Positions 15,115-24,238 are shown, numbered from the stretch's first letter. The stretch: 32,311 bases of DNA from JBMTVN01 sp046047235 (GCA_046047235.1 JBJOII010000057.1:1-32311), one strand, 5' to 3'. Notes: generated by a model from the letters alone, not told the origin. Numbers and translations are program-made.

Positions 15115-16956
15115 CTTCTTCCCTCCAAAAATGCCATCAAGAATCTTCCCGCCCTGCTCACCCAACTGATCTCCCAGAGCTCCGCCAACCTGCTTGTTCA
15201 ACTCATCCTTGGCCCGGTTCTGCAGTTCATCCTTGGCCCGCTGCACTCCCGCATCCACCAGCGCCTTGCTCAACCCCTTGTCGTCCACCACAATCCTCGG
15301 CCGATCCAGCCGCCCCTCCACCCCAATCGGCACCTGAAGCTGCTCAACCTCAGTCGGCTGCACACCCGGAATCGCCACGGTCACCTGATGCAAGGTCGCC
15401 ATCAGCGGCAAGTTCACCGACACCCCGGACGCCGTGGTCCAGGAACCCTGCGCCGCCAAGTCAATCGTGCCGCCCCGCAACGGCTTCTCCCCGGCAATCT
15501 TCAACTGCCCCACCACCTCATCCGTCACCAACCCATTGTAATGCACCGCCAACATGTTCGTGCTCGGAGCCGTCCCGAATTGCCCCAGCCGCGTCGCAAA
15601 CCCCATCGTCCCCCCACTCGAACTCACCTCCAACTCAGGCACCTCACCCAACAACGCAGGATGCGTCGATAAATTCAAACCCCGCACGGTCAAAGTCTCC
15701 TCGGGCATGCTGTCCAGTTTCATCCCCTCCGTCGCCAACTCGCTGATGGTCAGGGTCGGCGTCCGCCGGATCAAATGCTCCGCCCGCACACGATGATACC
15801 CCAGTTCCCGCACCTGCCGACGCAACCGCTCCTCCAATGTCTCCGGCTTCTCCTTCGGCCCACCCTCAGCCGGCACCTCCGCCTCACCCTCCTCCGCCGG
15901 CCCCGAGATCTTCTCCATCCACTGCTTCGCCTGAGCCAACCGCTCCCGCCACACCTCCGCATCCTTCAAATAGTCATCCAGGGTCTTGAAACCGGTCGCC
16001 TTCTCCTCCTCCTTGGGTTCAGGAACCGGAGGACGCCACCTGAACCCCGGCGCCCTCCGCTTCTCCCCCGATGATGCACCGCTTACCACCACGCGTTCCA
16101 GATGCAGGCGCTTGCTCAACAGGCTGGCGGCATTGACATTGGCCTCAATCGTCACCGCCCGAAAAATATCCCGCTCCAAATCGTTCGGATCCGCCATCGC
16201 CAAACCCTGAATCGTAAAACGAGAGTCCTTCAGGTTTAAATCCGCCCCCGCCAAATCCACGGTTGCGCCATTCACCCGCTCCAGAGCCGATTGTACCGCA
16301 GCTGTTACAATCGGCCCCCGTGCGAAGCTCTGCAAAAGGAACAACAGCAAAGCCGCCACAAGCACAAACACCACTCCCAAAGGACGCACCGGATTCCCAA
16401 TCCGCTTTTCCAGCAATTGCTCGTAAGTCACCTTCTTGCCCGGCCCGCCTCCCACCAGCACCCATGTCAGAAACTTCACCCAGCCCTTCGATGAATATTG
16501 CTTGAACCGCTCCGAGTTCTTCTCCAAATCCACCATCTTGCGCCGATAACCGGTGATAATGCCCACCGACACCGACCCCGCCACCAACCCCACCAGCAAC
16601 CCCGCCACCAAGCCACCCGTCACCACATAATAATCCAACCCCATCAACGCAAAGACCGGCGCGTTGATCATCCATTCCAATCCCCCCCCCAATGGCCCGT
16701 CCAATAACCAACGCCCCACCGAAAACAACACCGGCACCACCAAATACGACAGCAGCCGAGACCCAAAACCCACCAGAGCCGCCAAAAGCAGGTTCGCGTT
16801 CAAGACCACCAACAACAACGTCGCCACCGCCATCAACCCAGGCGCCTGAACCCAACCCGGTAAAAAACCCACCACCGCCCCCAGTATACAAGCCGCCATC
16901 AGTTGAAACGGAGTCGCCCGTCCTCGAATCAATGCACCGATCTTGCGGAATAACAT
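15109..16956 (-). CDS. Fused TIGR03546/TIGR03545-like membrane and AsmA-like protein
   Basis: The 615-residue product joins two families usually encoded as a pair in bacteria with outer membranes. Residues 1 to about 165 form a multi-helix membrane domain like TIGR03546 (FQLMAACILGAVVGFLPGW, NAPVFALMGLDYYVVTGG). A charged linker and a second membrane segment (about 193-212) lead into a long AsmA-like, beta-rich periplasmic region typical of TIGR03545 (ALERVNGATVDLAGADLNL, LHLERVVVSG). It ends in a Gly/Lys tail. Function is unknown; AsmA-like proteins often concern outer-membrane lipid transport. It starts at ATG 16956, divergent from the nitroreductase gene. The stop is in a heptamer array. 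Confidence 0.75.
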   Translation of the reverse strand: MLFRKIGALIRGRATPFQLMAACILGAVVGFLPGWVQAPGLMAVATLLLVVLNANLLLAALVGFGSRLLSYLVVPVLFSVGRWLLDGPLGGGLEWMINAPVFALMGLDYYVVTGGLVAGLLVGLVAGSVSVGIITGYRRKMVDLEKNSERFKQYSSKGWVKFLTWVLVGGGPGKKVTYEQLLEKRIGNPVRPLGVVFVLVAALLLFLLQSFARGPIVTAAVQSALERVNGATVDLAGADLNLKDSRFTIQGLAMADPNDLERDIFRAVTIEANVNAASLLSKRLHLERVVVSGASSGEKRRAPGFRWRPPVPEPKEEEKATGFKTLDDYLKDAEVWRERLAQAKQWMEKISGPAEEGEAEVPAEGGPKEKPETLEERLRRQVRELGYHRVRAEHLIRRTPTLTISELATEGMKLDSMPEETLTVRGLNLSTHPALLGEVPELEVSSSGGTMGFATRLGQFGTAPSTNMLAVHYNGLVTDEVVGQLKIAGEKPLRGGTIDLAAQGSWTTASGVSVNLPLMATLHQVTVAIPGVQPTEVEQLQVPIGVEGRLDRPRIVVDDKGLSKALVDAGVQRAKDELQNRAKDELNKQVGGALGDQLGEQGGKILDGIFGGKKK

Positions 16957-17067
16957 AACCTACCCCTATACGCTAACCCCGGACGAAATGCCAGCCCCGC
17001 ATCAAACGCCACCCACTTGCCCCAGCCGCCCTCCCGTGCCACATTCACCGCCGTTATATCAAAAATC

Positions 17068-17724
17068 ATGGAACCTCAATTCATCACCAACCAACAACTG
17101 CTCGATTCCCTCCACTGGCGCTACGCCACCAAAATCTTCGATCGCTCACGGAAAATCCCCGCCGAAACCTGGACTACGCTCGAGGCCGCCCTCGTCCTCT
17201 CCCCCTCATCCTTCGGCCTCCAGCCCTATCGCTTCCTCGTCATCGGTGATGCCGACCTCCGTGAACAACTCCTCCCCCATACCTGGAAACAAAACCAGGT
17301 AGTCGATGCCTCTCACTACGTCGTCTTCGCCGCCCGAACCACGTTCACCACACAGGAAATCGATGAATTCCTCCAGCTCACCGCAGAAACCCGAAACGTC
17401 CCCCTCGACTCCCTCCAAGGCTACCGCGGCATGATGACCGGCAGCCTCCTCTCCGAACAGTTCGCCCCACAAATCCCCAACTGGGCAAAATGCCAGGCCT
17501 ACATCGCCATCGGCCAACTCATGACCAGCGCCGCCACGCTCGGTATCGATGCCTGCCCCATCGAAGGCTTCGCCCCCGCCGAATACGACCGCATCCTCGG
17601 CCTCCCTCAACAGGGCCTGACAGCCGTCGTCTGCTGCGCCCTCGGCTACCGCTCGCCCCAGGATAAATACGCCACTGTCGCAAAAGTCAGACCCACCACC
17701 CAAAAACTCGTCCGCCACCTCTAA
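17068..17724 (+). CDS. NAD(P)H-dependent nitroreductase-family oxidoreductase
   Basis: This 218-residue FMN-dependent oxidoreductase resembles the NfsB-type nitroreductases. Typical elements are RYATKIFDRSRKIP near the N-terminus, LSPSSFGLQPYRFLVIGD (flavin phosphate contact), the central AKCQAYIAIGQLMTSAATLG, and IDACPIEGF with the C-terminal VVCCALGYRSPQDKYA. Length is as expected. It would reduce quinones, nitroaromatics or a specific cellular substrate. The ATG at 17068 fits the family start; a frame extending upstream lacks similarity. It is divergent from the fused membrane protein and is followed by a long hairpin, so it is probably a single-gene transcript. Confidence 0.88.
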   Translation: MEPQFITNQQLLDSLHWRYATKIFDRSRKIPAETWTTLEAALVLSPSSFGLQPYRFLVIGDADLREQLLPHTWKQNQVVDASHYVVFAARTTFTTQEIDEFLQLTAETRNVPLDSLQGYRGMMTGSLLSEQFAPQIPNWAKCQAYIAIGQLMTSAATLGIDACPIEGFAPAEYDRILGLPQQGLTAVVCCALGYRSPQDKYATVAKVRPTTQKLVRHL

Positions 17725-17753
17725 CCCCCCAAAAACCACAAACAAGCAGGCCT

Positions 17754-17782
17754 CAGAGGGTCCGTCGCAAACGGACCCTCTG
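17754..17782 (+). terminator. Hairpin downstream of the nitroreductase gene
   Basis: A perfect 12-bp stem, CAGAGGGTCCGT with ACGGACCCTCTG, closes a 5-base loop about 30 bp after the stop. The following bases CTGTTCCTCC lack a good T-run, so it may be an imperfect intrinsic terminator or an RNA-stabilising hairpin. Confidence 0.6.
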
Positions 17783-17891
17783 CTGTTCCTCCACCTAGAA
17801 CTCAACACCACCGCCAACCGCCAGTCCGTGTCCCCTCTCCGACGCTTTTGGCAGTTGGCAGAAACCCCCGCAGACCCTATTGTTCCCGCCC

Positions 17892-18521
17892 ATGAAAACC
17901 ACTCTCAAGTCCCTGTTGGGACTCGCCCTCATCACTCTCACCTGCGCCGCCGCTGATACCGAGGAAGGCTTCGTCTCCCTCATGGATGGCAAATCCTTCG
18001 CCGGCTGGAAAAAGGCCGTGGAAAACCCCGATACCTGGACCGTCAAGGACGGCATGTTCATCGCCGCAGGCGAACGCTGCCACCTGTTCTACGTCGGCGA
18101 CGAGAAACCCTTCAAAAACTTCCACCTCAAGGTCGAAGTCCAAACGGAACCCGGCTCCAACGGCGGTATCTACTTCCATACCCGCTACCAGGAACGTGAT
18201 TGGCCCCGCGGTGGCTTCGAATGCCAGGTCAATAACACCCACAGTGACTGGATCAAAACCGGCAGCCTCTACGGCCTCGCCTCCATCGGCCAGCAAGCCG
18301 CCAAAGACGGCAAATGGTGGACCCAGGAAGTCATCGTCCAAGGCAATAGTGTCACCGTCAAAATCGACGGCCTCACGGTTCTCCAATACAACGAACCCGC
18401 CGGCGCCCAACCCGGCCAAGGCTTCGAACGCAAAATCAATGAAGGTACCTTCGCCCTCCAGGCCCATGATCCGAAAAGCGTCATCCGTTATCGCAACATC
18501 CGCGTGAAACGCCTGGACTAA
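17892..18521 (+). CDS. DUF1080 secreted protein, second copy
   Basis: The 209-residue protein has a signal peptide (MKTTLKSLLGLALITLTCAA) and a complete DUF1080 domain: FVSLMDGKSFAGWKKAVENP, SNGGIYFHTRY, the block GGFECQVNNTH and the terminal VIRYRNIRVKRL. It may hydrolyse 3-keto-glycosides or bind carbohydrate outside the cytoplasm. The ATG at 17892 begins the signal peptide; a TTG four codons upstream is less likely. It differs from the copy at 10758-11462 in length and sequence, so this is not a recent duplication. It is closed by its own terminator-like hairpin, which separates it from the rnc operon. Confidence 0.88.
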   Translation: MKTTLKSLLGLALITLTCAAADTEEGFVSLMDGKSFAGWKKAVENPDTWTVKDGMFIAAGERCHLFYVGDEKPFKNFHLKVEVQTEPGSNGGIYFHTRYQERDWPRGGFECQVNNTHSDWIKTGSLYGLASIGQQAAKDGKWWTQEVIVQGNSVTVKIDGLTVLQYNEPAGAQPGQGFERKINEGTFALQAHDPKSVIRYRNIRVKRLD

Positions 18522-18540
18522 GCCCCGGCATCCCCTTCAG

Positions 18541-18590
18541 TCCAAGTCTCCGCCGAGGCCCCCAACCACCACGGCGGAGACTTGGAGTTT
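18541..18590 (+). terminator. Terminator-like hairpin after the second DUF1080 gene
   Basis: TCCAAGTCTCCGCC (18541-18554) pairs perfectly with GGCGGAGACTTGGA (18573-18586) around an 18-base loop and is followed by GTTTAA. The stem is very stable but the T-run is short. Confidence 0.7.
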
Positions 18591-18610
18591 AACCCCCCTT
18601 ACACATCCCC

Positions 18611-19243
18611 ATGATCGATTGGAACATCCAGTCGCGCGCCCACTCCTGCCAGCGCTGCTCCAACCCCTTCGAAGACAAGCAGCCCTACCACACCCTCCTC
18701 TTCAGTACCAAGGCAGGCCACGAAAGACGGGATGTTTGCCGTGCCTGCTGGCCCGAAGAGAAAAATCAGGCCGCTTCCGAAAAGAACCAGGTCATCTCCC
18801 AATGGCAGGGCGTCTACGAAGCCCCACCCCCGCCCACCGAAGTCATCCGCAAGGAAACCGCCGAAGGCATTCTCTTCAAACTGGCCGAACTCAACGACCC
18901 CCAATACCTGGCCCCCATGTTCATCCTCGCAGTCATGCTCGAACGTAAACGACTGCTCAAAGTCAAAGACCAGGTCAAACAAGACGGCAAACGCCTCCTC
19001 ATCTACGAAAAACCCAAGTCCGGCGAGGTCCTCGCAATCACCGATCCCGAACTGAGCATGGATCAACTCGAGGCCGTCCAGCGCGAGGTCTCACGCCTCC
19101 TCGAAGAAGGTATCCCCAATCAGGAAAGCACCAGCGCACCTCCCGCCACAGAAGAAGAGAACGATGCTGCCAAGGCGGAACACACGGACCAGCCCGAAGC
19201 CTCCCCTGAAGAGCCCGCAACCGAGGACAAGCAAGGTGCCTGA
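18611..19243 (+). CDS. Zinc-ribbon-type protein overlapping rnc, function unknown
   Basis: The family is not recognised. The 210-residue protein has two CxxC pairs near the N-terminus, CQRC (Cys13, Cys16) and CRAC (Cys43, Cys46), suggesting a zinc-binding ribbon or treble clef. A helical middle follows (ILFKLAELNDPQYLAPMFIL, then KDQVKQDGKRLL), and the tail is acidic, rich in Glu, Pro, Ala and Thr, and probably disordered. There is no signal peptide, so it is cytoplasmic. Its last 8 bases overlap the start of rnc, which suggests coupled translation and a role near RNA processing; that role is inference. Confidence 0.75.
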   Translation: MIDWNIQSRAHSCQRCSNPFEDKQPYHTLLFSTKAGHERRDVCRACWPEEKNQAASEKNQVISQWQGVYEAPPPPTEVIRKETAEGILFKLAELNDPQYLAPMFILAVMLERKRLLKVKDQVKQDGKRLLIYEKPKSGEVLAITDPELSMDQLEAVQREVSRLLEEGIPNQESTSAPPATEEENDAAKAEHTDQPEASPEEPATEDKQGA

Positions 19244-19940
19244 CCCCAGCCAGCTCCAAAAACAGCTGGACCATACGTTCCAGAACCAGGCTCTACTCCA
19301 CCAAGCTCTCACCCACCCTTCCCTCGTGCGGGACGAAGAGTCCCCCAACGATAACCAACGCCTCGAATTCCTCGGCGACGCCGTCCTCCAACTCACCATC
19401 ACCGCAGAACTCTTCCATCGCTTCCCCGCCTCCGAAGAAGGCCCCCTCACCAAAGCCCGCGCCCAGCTGGTCAACCGCGCTTCACTAGCTGCACACGCCA
19501 GCCAACTCCAACTCGGCCAATACCTCAAACTCAGCCGAGGCGAGGAATCCTCCGGAGGCCGTAACCGCGAGTCCACTCTCGCCGACGCACTGGAAGCCCT
19601 CATCGGAGCCATGTTCCTCGATGGAGGCTTCGAGCCCGCACGACAGTTCATCCTAAGACACTTCCAGACTGACCTGGGCGCACTCACCCACCTCCCTAAC
19701 CTGGATAATCCCAAGGGCGAACTTCAGGAAAAACTCCAGGCCACCAGCCGCGAAGCCCCGGTCTACCAACTCGAATCCACCAGCGGCCCCGACCATGACC
19801 GTCGCTTCATCAGCGTCGTCTACCACCAGGGCACAGCCCTCGGTCGGGGCGAAGGGCGCAGCAAGAAAAGCGCGGAGAGCGAAGCCGCCCGTGATGCCCT
19901 GAATCACCTGCCCAAAAAGCCAACCGGGGAACCCGCATAA
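19236..19940 (+). CDS. rnc: Ribonuclease III
   Basis: This enzyme cleaves double-stranded RNA in rRNA maturation and mRNA turnover. The 234-residue product has the signature QRLEFLGDAVLQL with catalytic Glu44 and Asp48, and DALEALIGAMFLDGG with Asp117 and Glu120. A double-stranded-RNA-binding domain runs from about 158 to 228 and ends in GRSKKSAESEAARDALNHL. The start is taken as GTG 19236, which gives a normal N-terminus; the ATG at 19164 would add 24 basic, proline-rich residues overlapping the previous gene. GAGG lies about 10 bases upstream of the GTG. Confidence 0.95.
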   Translation: MPDPSQLQKQLDHTFQNQALLHQALTHPSLVRDEESPNDNQRLEFLGDAVLQLTITAELFHRFPASEEGPLTKARAQLVNRASLAAHASQLQLGQYLKLSRGEESSGGRNRESTLADALEALIGAMFLDGGFEPARQFILRHFQTDLGALTHLPNLDNPKGELQEKLQATSREAPVYQLESTSGPDHDRRFISVVYHQGTALGRGEGRSKKSAESEAARDALNHLPKKPTGEPA

Positions 19941-19954
19941 CACGGATTCCCCGG
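19924..19954. terminator. Hairpin spanning the rnc stop codon
   Basis: CCGGGGAACCCG (19924-19935) pairs with CGGATTCCCCGG (19943-19954) with one mismatch and a 7-base loop that carries the stop region. It lies between the convergent rnc and cvpA-like genes and could act in both directions. There is no T-run. Confidence 0.5.
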
Positions 19955-20001
19955 AACAAAAGCTACCCCGAATTCAGTGGCTGCCCGCCACCATCCAGCC
20001 A

Positions 20002-21513
20002 TCAGAAGGGTGCCATCACAATCGTCTGCTTGCGATCGGTCAGATACAAACGCTCCTCACGCACAGAGCTGAATACCCCACCCGATGTCCGGCGGGTCAC
20101 CAGAAATTGATCCATCTCATGCTTGGGCTTGATGTCCACCACCAGACGGCCATCCACCTCGTCCCAAGTCCCCTCACCCAGCGTCACCACATCCAACTGC
20201 GCAATCTGCGCAGCCAGTTCATCAATCGTGGGCGGAGGAGGTATCTCCTCAGCCCGCGCCGTTACCGGCTGAACCTGCATAACCGGCTGCTGGGCGGCCT
20301 GCGGCCCCCGCGCGCCCGCCCTCACCCCATATCGCTCCTGCATCAAACGATCACTCTCCGCCGGACGCCCCGTAATCCCACCACCCCCGCCAGCCGGAGC
20401 CGAGGACGCACCCGCATCAATGTAAATCACCGGAGGCTTGGACCGACGACCAGTCCTCACCGCCTTCTCAATGTCCCCCAACCGCCCCACCATCTGAGTG
20501 ATGTCAGGCCCCTTCAACTTCACCCGCTTGTCTGGCATCACATACAGCTTTAACCCGCGCATAAACTCCATCTCATACCGCAGTAACCTCACATCCGCCG
20601 CCGTCATGTCCAGATTGCGCTTCTTCTCCATCAAAAACGTCAAATACGGATCCACCTCCCAACGCCCAAGCATCGGCGGATCCTGAAACTTCTCCGAAAC
20701 TCCCGTGTGCAAAAAGCCGTCCAAATCTTCCAAATCAATCGACATCAGCCGGTCAATCAACGCCTGGCTGCCTATGATCGATTGAATCCTGGGATTGCCC
20801 AGCACAGTCTCGAAGTTCGGTTGTGTCGCCAGCATGCTCAGGAAATCCGTGTCCGAGGCAAACTCCGCAAAGTCAGGACTCTCACTCAAGGAAATGAAGG
20901 GGGGATAAGCCGCCAACCGGGTGTGCAACGCCGGGTTGTGATAGAGCAGCCCCATGATGTCCGCCGCCTCGTAATAGGAATCAGGCGCAAAATCAAACGC
21001 CGCCGCAAACCGGTCGAGCCCGGATGATTGCAGATCCTTGCGCGCTTGGTTCAGGTAACGCACCGCACCCTCCTCACCATCCGGAGTAATCTGAACCGTC
21101 ATGTAGCCCAGCACATACACCACCACCCCAACCAAAACCGAATACACCGCCCCGGCCAACAAACCCATGCTCACTCCCACCCGCTGGTTCAACCGCTCCC
21201 ACAACATCCGCTGCATGTCGTCAGCCCGATATTGGTAATACTTGGCCACCTTGAAATGGGCTACGAAACCCAGCACCACAAAAACCAGCTCAACCAAAAA
21301 GAACGCCATCACCGGCGGCACCAAATGAGCCCAAAGCGGATTCTCCATCCCCAACTTCGGCACCAACGGCTTGAACATCGGAGCTAAAGGGACCGCCAGC
21401 CACATCGCCACAAATAACCCCAACAGCGGAATCACCATCCGAATCGCACCCTTGAAATAGCCCAACGCAGCAAACAGGGCAAAAAGGAAGACAGTCAGCA
21501 ACCAGATAAGCAT
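20002..21513 (-). CDS. CvpA-family membrane protein with long C-terminal extension
   Basis: The first 165 residues form a CvpA-type domain with four hydrophobic segments; GYFKGAIRMVIPLLGLFVAM and the later ERLNQRVGVSMGLLAGAVYS are typical. Classical CvpA is about 160 residues. This protein has 503, with a long cytoplasmic or periplasmic extension that includes a helical region (MLATQPNFETVLGNPRIQSI), a Gly/Pro-rich linker and a C-terminal beta-rich segment of unknown role. CvpA itself is linked to envelope integrity and colicin V production. It starts at ATG 21513, converges with rnc, and leads the minus-strand run of genes by position only. Confidence 0.78.
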   Translation of the reverse strand: MLIWLLTVFLFALFAALGYFKGAIRMVIPLLGLFVAMWLAVPLAPMFKPLVPKLGMENPLWAHLVPPVMAFFLVELVFVVLGFVAHFKVAKYYQYRADDMQRMLWERLNQRVGVSMGLLAGAVYSVLVGVVVYVLGYMTVQITPDGEEGAVRYLNQARKDLQSSGLDRFAAAFDFAPDSYYEAADIMGLLYHNPALHTRLAAYPPFISLSESPDFAEFASDTDFLSMLATQPNFETVLGNPRIQSIIGSQALIDRLMSIDLEDLDGFLHTGVSEKFQDPPMLGRWEVDPYLTFLMEKKRNLDMTAADVRLLRYEMEFMRGLKLYVMPDKRVKLKGPDITQMVGRLGDIEKAVRTGRRSKPPVIYIDAGASSAPAGGGGGITGRPAESDRLMQERYGVRAGARGPQAAQQPVMQVQPVTARAEEIPPPPTIDELAAQIAQLDVVTLGEGTWDEVDGRLVVDIKPKHEMDQFLVTRRTSGGVFSSVREERLYLTDRKQTIVMAPF

Positions 21514-21568
21514 CCCGCCAACATAGGCCGCGAATGCCGAAAATCACGAAAAAAACACTCCGCCAAAC

Positions 21569-22729
21569 TCACAGCCCAGCCAGCCGTAACGCCTCGTCCA
21601 ACTCGGCATCCGTGTTGTAATAATGCGGCGAAAAACGCACATAACGCTTCCCCTCACGATCCACTCGCAGCGAACTCACCACCCCCCCCGGCGCCAACCG
21701 CTCCTGCACCTCCATCGCCTTCCCCCCACGTGGCTCAAACGACACAATCCCACTCACATTCTCCGCCGAAGGCTCAGGATTCACCACAGCATGACCCTGC
21801 TCCAATAACGCCTCCACCAACTTCCCCCGCTTACGCACCAAATCCCGCGAGATCGCCTCCAACCCAACCTCCTGCACCAACTCCAACGACGCCCTCAACC
21901 CCGCCAACCCCACCAGGTTGTGCGACCCGATCTCATACCGCCTCGCATCCCCACGCAAAACCATCTCCTCCTGCGCCACAAAATCCGGACACTTCACGTT
22001 GTGCCACCCATAACCCCACGGCTCCAAACGGTCCTGCACCGCCTTCCTCACGTATAAAATACCCGCAGCTGTCGGCCCCAATAACCACTTGTGCGCATCC
22101 GCCGCCATGAAATCAACATGCTGCGCCAAAGTCGGAAACGCCCCCAAAGTCTGAATCGCGTCCAGACAAAACAATATCCCCCGCTCCCTCAAATACTCGC
22201 CAATCACCGGCACATCCAACCGGTAGCCACTGATGAAATGACAAGACGCCAACGCCACCAAACGCGTGCACTCGTCCACCTGCCCCATCACGTCAATATC
22301 CCGAATCCGACCCAACCCGCGAATGTTCAAAAACCGCACCTCCACACCCCGATCCGCCAAGGCCATCCACGGATAAACGTTCGAAGGATAATCATCAAAA
22401 TACACAACCACATTGTCCCCACGCCGAAACCGCATCCCCGATGCCACCGCGCTCAAAGCATTCGAAGTAGGCCCCACAAACGCCACCTCCTCAGAACTAG
22501 CCCCAATCAAGCCCGCCGCCAACTCCCGCGTCGACTCCATATACCCGCCCCGAAACGGCGCCTCCTGGTCATCACCCATGCCCCCCTCAGCCGCCGCAGC
22601 CACCGCCGCAGCTACCCGACGCGGCAACGGACACACCCCCGCATGCGCCAAATAAATCCTCTCCCGCGTAACCGGAAATTCCCGGTTCCGCAAAGCCTCA
22701 TCCGCTTGTATCTCTGTCGGCGTCATCAT
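21569..22729 (-). CDS. Class V aminotransferase (cysteine desulfurase-like fold)
   Basis: This is a pyridoxal-phosphate enzyme of the class V group. The 386-residue product has LDAIQTLG (Asp190 and Gln193 contact the cofactor) and MAADAHKWLLGPTAAG with the lysine at about 214. The N-terminus ERIYLAHAGVCPLPRRV and YEIGSHNLVGLAGL are also typical. The closest relatives are selenocysteine lyase or isopenicillin-epimerase-like proteins; the substrate is unclear, and the catalytic cysteine loop of true desulfurases was not seen. ATG 22729, with GGAG six bases upstream, was chosen over GTG 22765. It follows the GspF-like gene by 37 bp. Confidence 0.88.
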   Translation of the reverse strand: MMTPTEIQADEALRNREFPVTRERIYLAHAGVCPLPRRVAAAVAAAAEGGMGDDQEAPFRGGYMESTRELAAGLIGASSEEVAFVGPTSNALSAVASGMRFRRGDNVVVYFDDYPSNVYPWMALADRGVEVRFLNIRGLGRIRDIDVMGQVDECTRLVALASCHFISGYRLDVPVIGEYLRERGILFCLDAIQTLGAFPTLAQHVDFMAADAHKWLLGPTAAGILYVRKAVQDRLEPWGYGWHNVKCPDFVAQEEMVLRGDARRYEIGSHNLVGLAGLRASLELVQEVGLEAISRDLVRKRGKLVEALLEQGHAVVNPEPSAENVSGIVSFEPRGGKAMEVQERLAPGGVVSSLRVDREGKRYVRFSPHYYNTDAELDEALRLAGL

Positions 22730-22766
22730 CGCTCCAGCCTGCTCAACTCTGTCCCTCTCCACCACA

Positions 22767-23777
22767 TCACCCGTTCAATACATCAAATACCCGGTTGTAA
22801 TACCCCGTCCAAAACCGGATCACCCAAAAAGCAATCCCACCCATCACCCCCATCATAATCAACATCGAAACCGCCAAAGCAAACCGCTCCAGCTTGCGCA
22901 CACCCGACTCCTGATAATACGCATGCAAATGCTTGAGCTCACGATCCAGCTGCCCGCTTAACTCCCCCGTGCTATACAGGTTGGCAAAAAGCTCCGGAAA
23001 ATACCGCGTCCGCGTCATCTGCTCCGCCGGTGTCTCCCCCGCCTGTAACCGACCCCGCCAACCCCGCACCGTCCGCTGCAACGCCGGCGACCCGCTCGCA
23101 CCCCCAGCCACTTCCCAAGCCTCCAAAATACCCACACCCGCAGAAATCAACGCCTCCAACGTCGCAGCACATCGCGCCAAAGCCAGCTCCCTGCGCGCTA
23201 CCCCCAGACCAGGCACCGCCCGCAACACCGCCTCCAGAAAGCTCGACCAACCCGGAACCCGCTGCGTCTGTAATCCCACCACCAATAAAACCAACCCCGC
23301 ATACACCGGCCCCAATACCCACAGCTTCTGCAAAACAAAGGCCCCCACCTCACCACGCCAAACCAACCCCGCCAACATCTCCGGCGGAAATACCAACACC
23401 GCAAAATGAAACAACAACACCGGATACAACACCTTCACCACAAACCCCTCAATCAAACGCGCCCGGTCCGTATACTCCCCCGAAAGGGAACGACTCACCT
23501 CCACCAACCGACCACTCTCCTCACCAGCCCGAACTAATGCCAAATCCAAAGCCGGCAACCAGCCACGCTCAGCTTCCAAACCCTCCCACAGCGCTGCTCC
23601 ACCCTGCACTCGACCCACTACACGAAACAACCTCCGCCGGTAATCTCCCGACGGAGGGTGCTTTGTAATCTGCTGTAAGGCTTGAATCGCCGGAACCCCA
23701 GCCCCCAATAAAGCCCCAAGCTCCCGATAAAACTCAGCCCGCTGCTTCAGATGCCGCGGCGTGGTCAGCATCGCCAT
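22767..23777 (-). CDS. Type II secretion system F (GspF/PilC)-like membrane protein
   Basis: This is an inner-membrane platform protein of type II secretion or type IV pili. The 336-residue product has two T2SF repeats: one begins with FYRELGALLGAGVPAIQALQ, the second with CAATLEALISAGVGILEAW. Three membrane segments lie near residues 110-130, 150-170 and 305-325. It is shorter than the roughly 400 residues of typical GspF because the N-terminal extension is missing. No other secretion or pilus gene lies in the window, so it is an isolated member or its partners are elsewhere. It is between trxA and the aminotransferase on the same strand. Confidence 0.85.
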   Translation of the reverse strand: MAMLTTPRHLKQRAEFYRELGALLGAGVPAIQALQQITKHPPSGDYRRRLFRVVGRVQGGAALWEGLEAERGWLPALDLALVRAGEESGRLVEVSRSLSGEYTDRARLIEGFVVKVLYPVLLFHFAVLVFPPEMLAGLVWRGEVGAFVLQKLWVLGPVYAGLVLLVVGLQTQRVPGWSSFLEAVLRAVPGLGVARRELALARCAATLEALISAGVGILEAWEVAGGASGSPALQRTVRGWRGRLQAGETPAEQMTRTRYFPELFANLYSTGELSGQLDRELKHLHAYYQESGVRKLERFALAVSMLIMMGVMGGIAFWVIRFWTGYYNRVFDVLNG

Positions 23778-23812
23778 GGCTGTCGCCCTCCAAAAGGGTC
23801 AACTCACACGCC

Positions 23813-24148
23813 TCAAGCCGCCGAAACCTTGTCCAAACTCGCCTTCAAATCACGCTTGCTCTTCAAACCCGTGATCTGTTCCACCACCTGTCCCTCCTTG
23901 AAAATCAACAAAGTAGGAATCGCACGAATCCCATACTCCACCGCCAACCCCTGATGCTCGTCGATGTTGACCTTACCCACCTTCGCACGGCCCTCATACT
24001 CCGAAGCCAGCTCGTCCACAATCGGTCCAATCATCTTGCAGGGACCACACCACTCCGCCCAGAAATCCACCAGAACAGGCACCGCAGACTTTAAAACCTC
24101 CTGCTCAAAACTCTCAGCTGTCAGCGTCAATACACTCTCAGAAGCCAT
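23813..24148 (-). CDS. trxA: Thioredoxin
   Basis: This is a 111-residue cytoplasmic thioredoxin that reduces protein disulfides. The active site WCGPC is at residues 33-37 within VDFWAEWCGPCKMIGP, and the cis-proline is in the segment GIRAIPTLLIFKEGQ. Length and motif order match classical TrxA. The ATG at 24148 is preceded by a strong Shine-Dalgarno sequence, GGAGGA, three bases upstream of the AT-rich spacer (24152-24157 on the complementary strand), one of the best ribosome-binding sites in the window, which fits high expression. The GspF-like gene follows by 35 bp. Confidence 0.96.
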   Translation of the reverse strand: MASESVLTLTAESFEQEVLKSAVPVLVDFWAEWCGPCKMIGPIVDELASEYEGRAKVGKVNIDEHQGLAVEYGIRAIPTLLIFKEGQVVEQITGLKSKRDLKASLDKVSAA

Positions 24149-24238
24149 ATTTCCTCCACATTAAAACGTTACCCTGCCACGAAGACTCACTTGCCTCCTC
24201 GCGCTCTCAACCAACGTGTCCCATCCAATGCCCCTCTC

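Noticed and set aside
14409..15746. Open frame of 445 codons on the plus strand
   Set aside because: It crosses the DUF1638 end, the repeat region and the antisense of the fused membrane protein. The translation is Ser/Pro/Arg low complexity.
22730..22765. GTG start for the class V aminotransferase
   Set aside because: ATG 22729 has GGAG at the right distance, and the extra 12 residues are not family-like.
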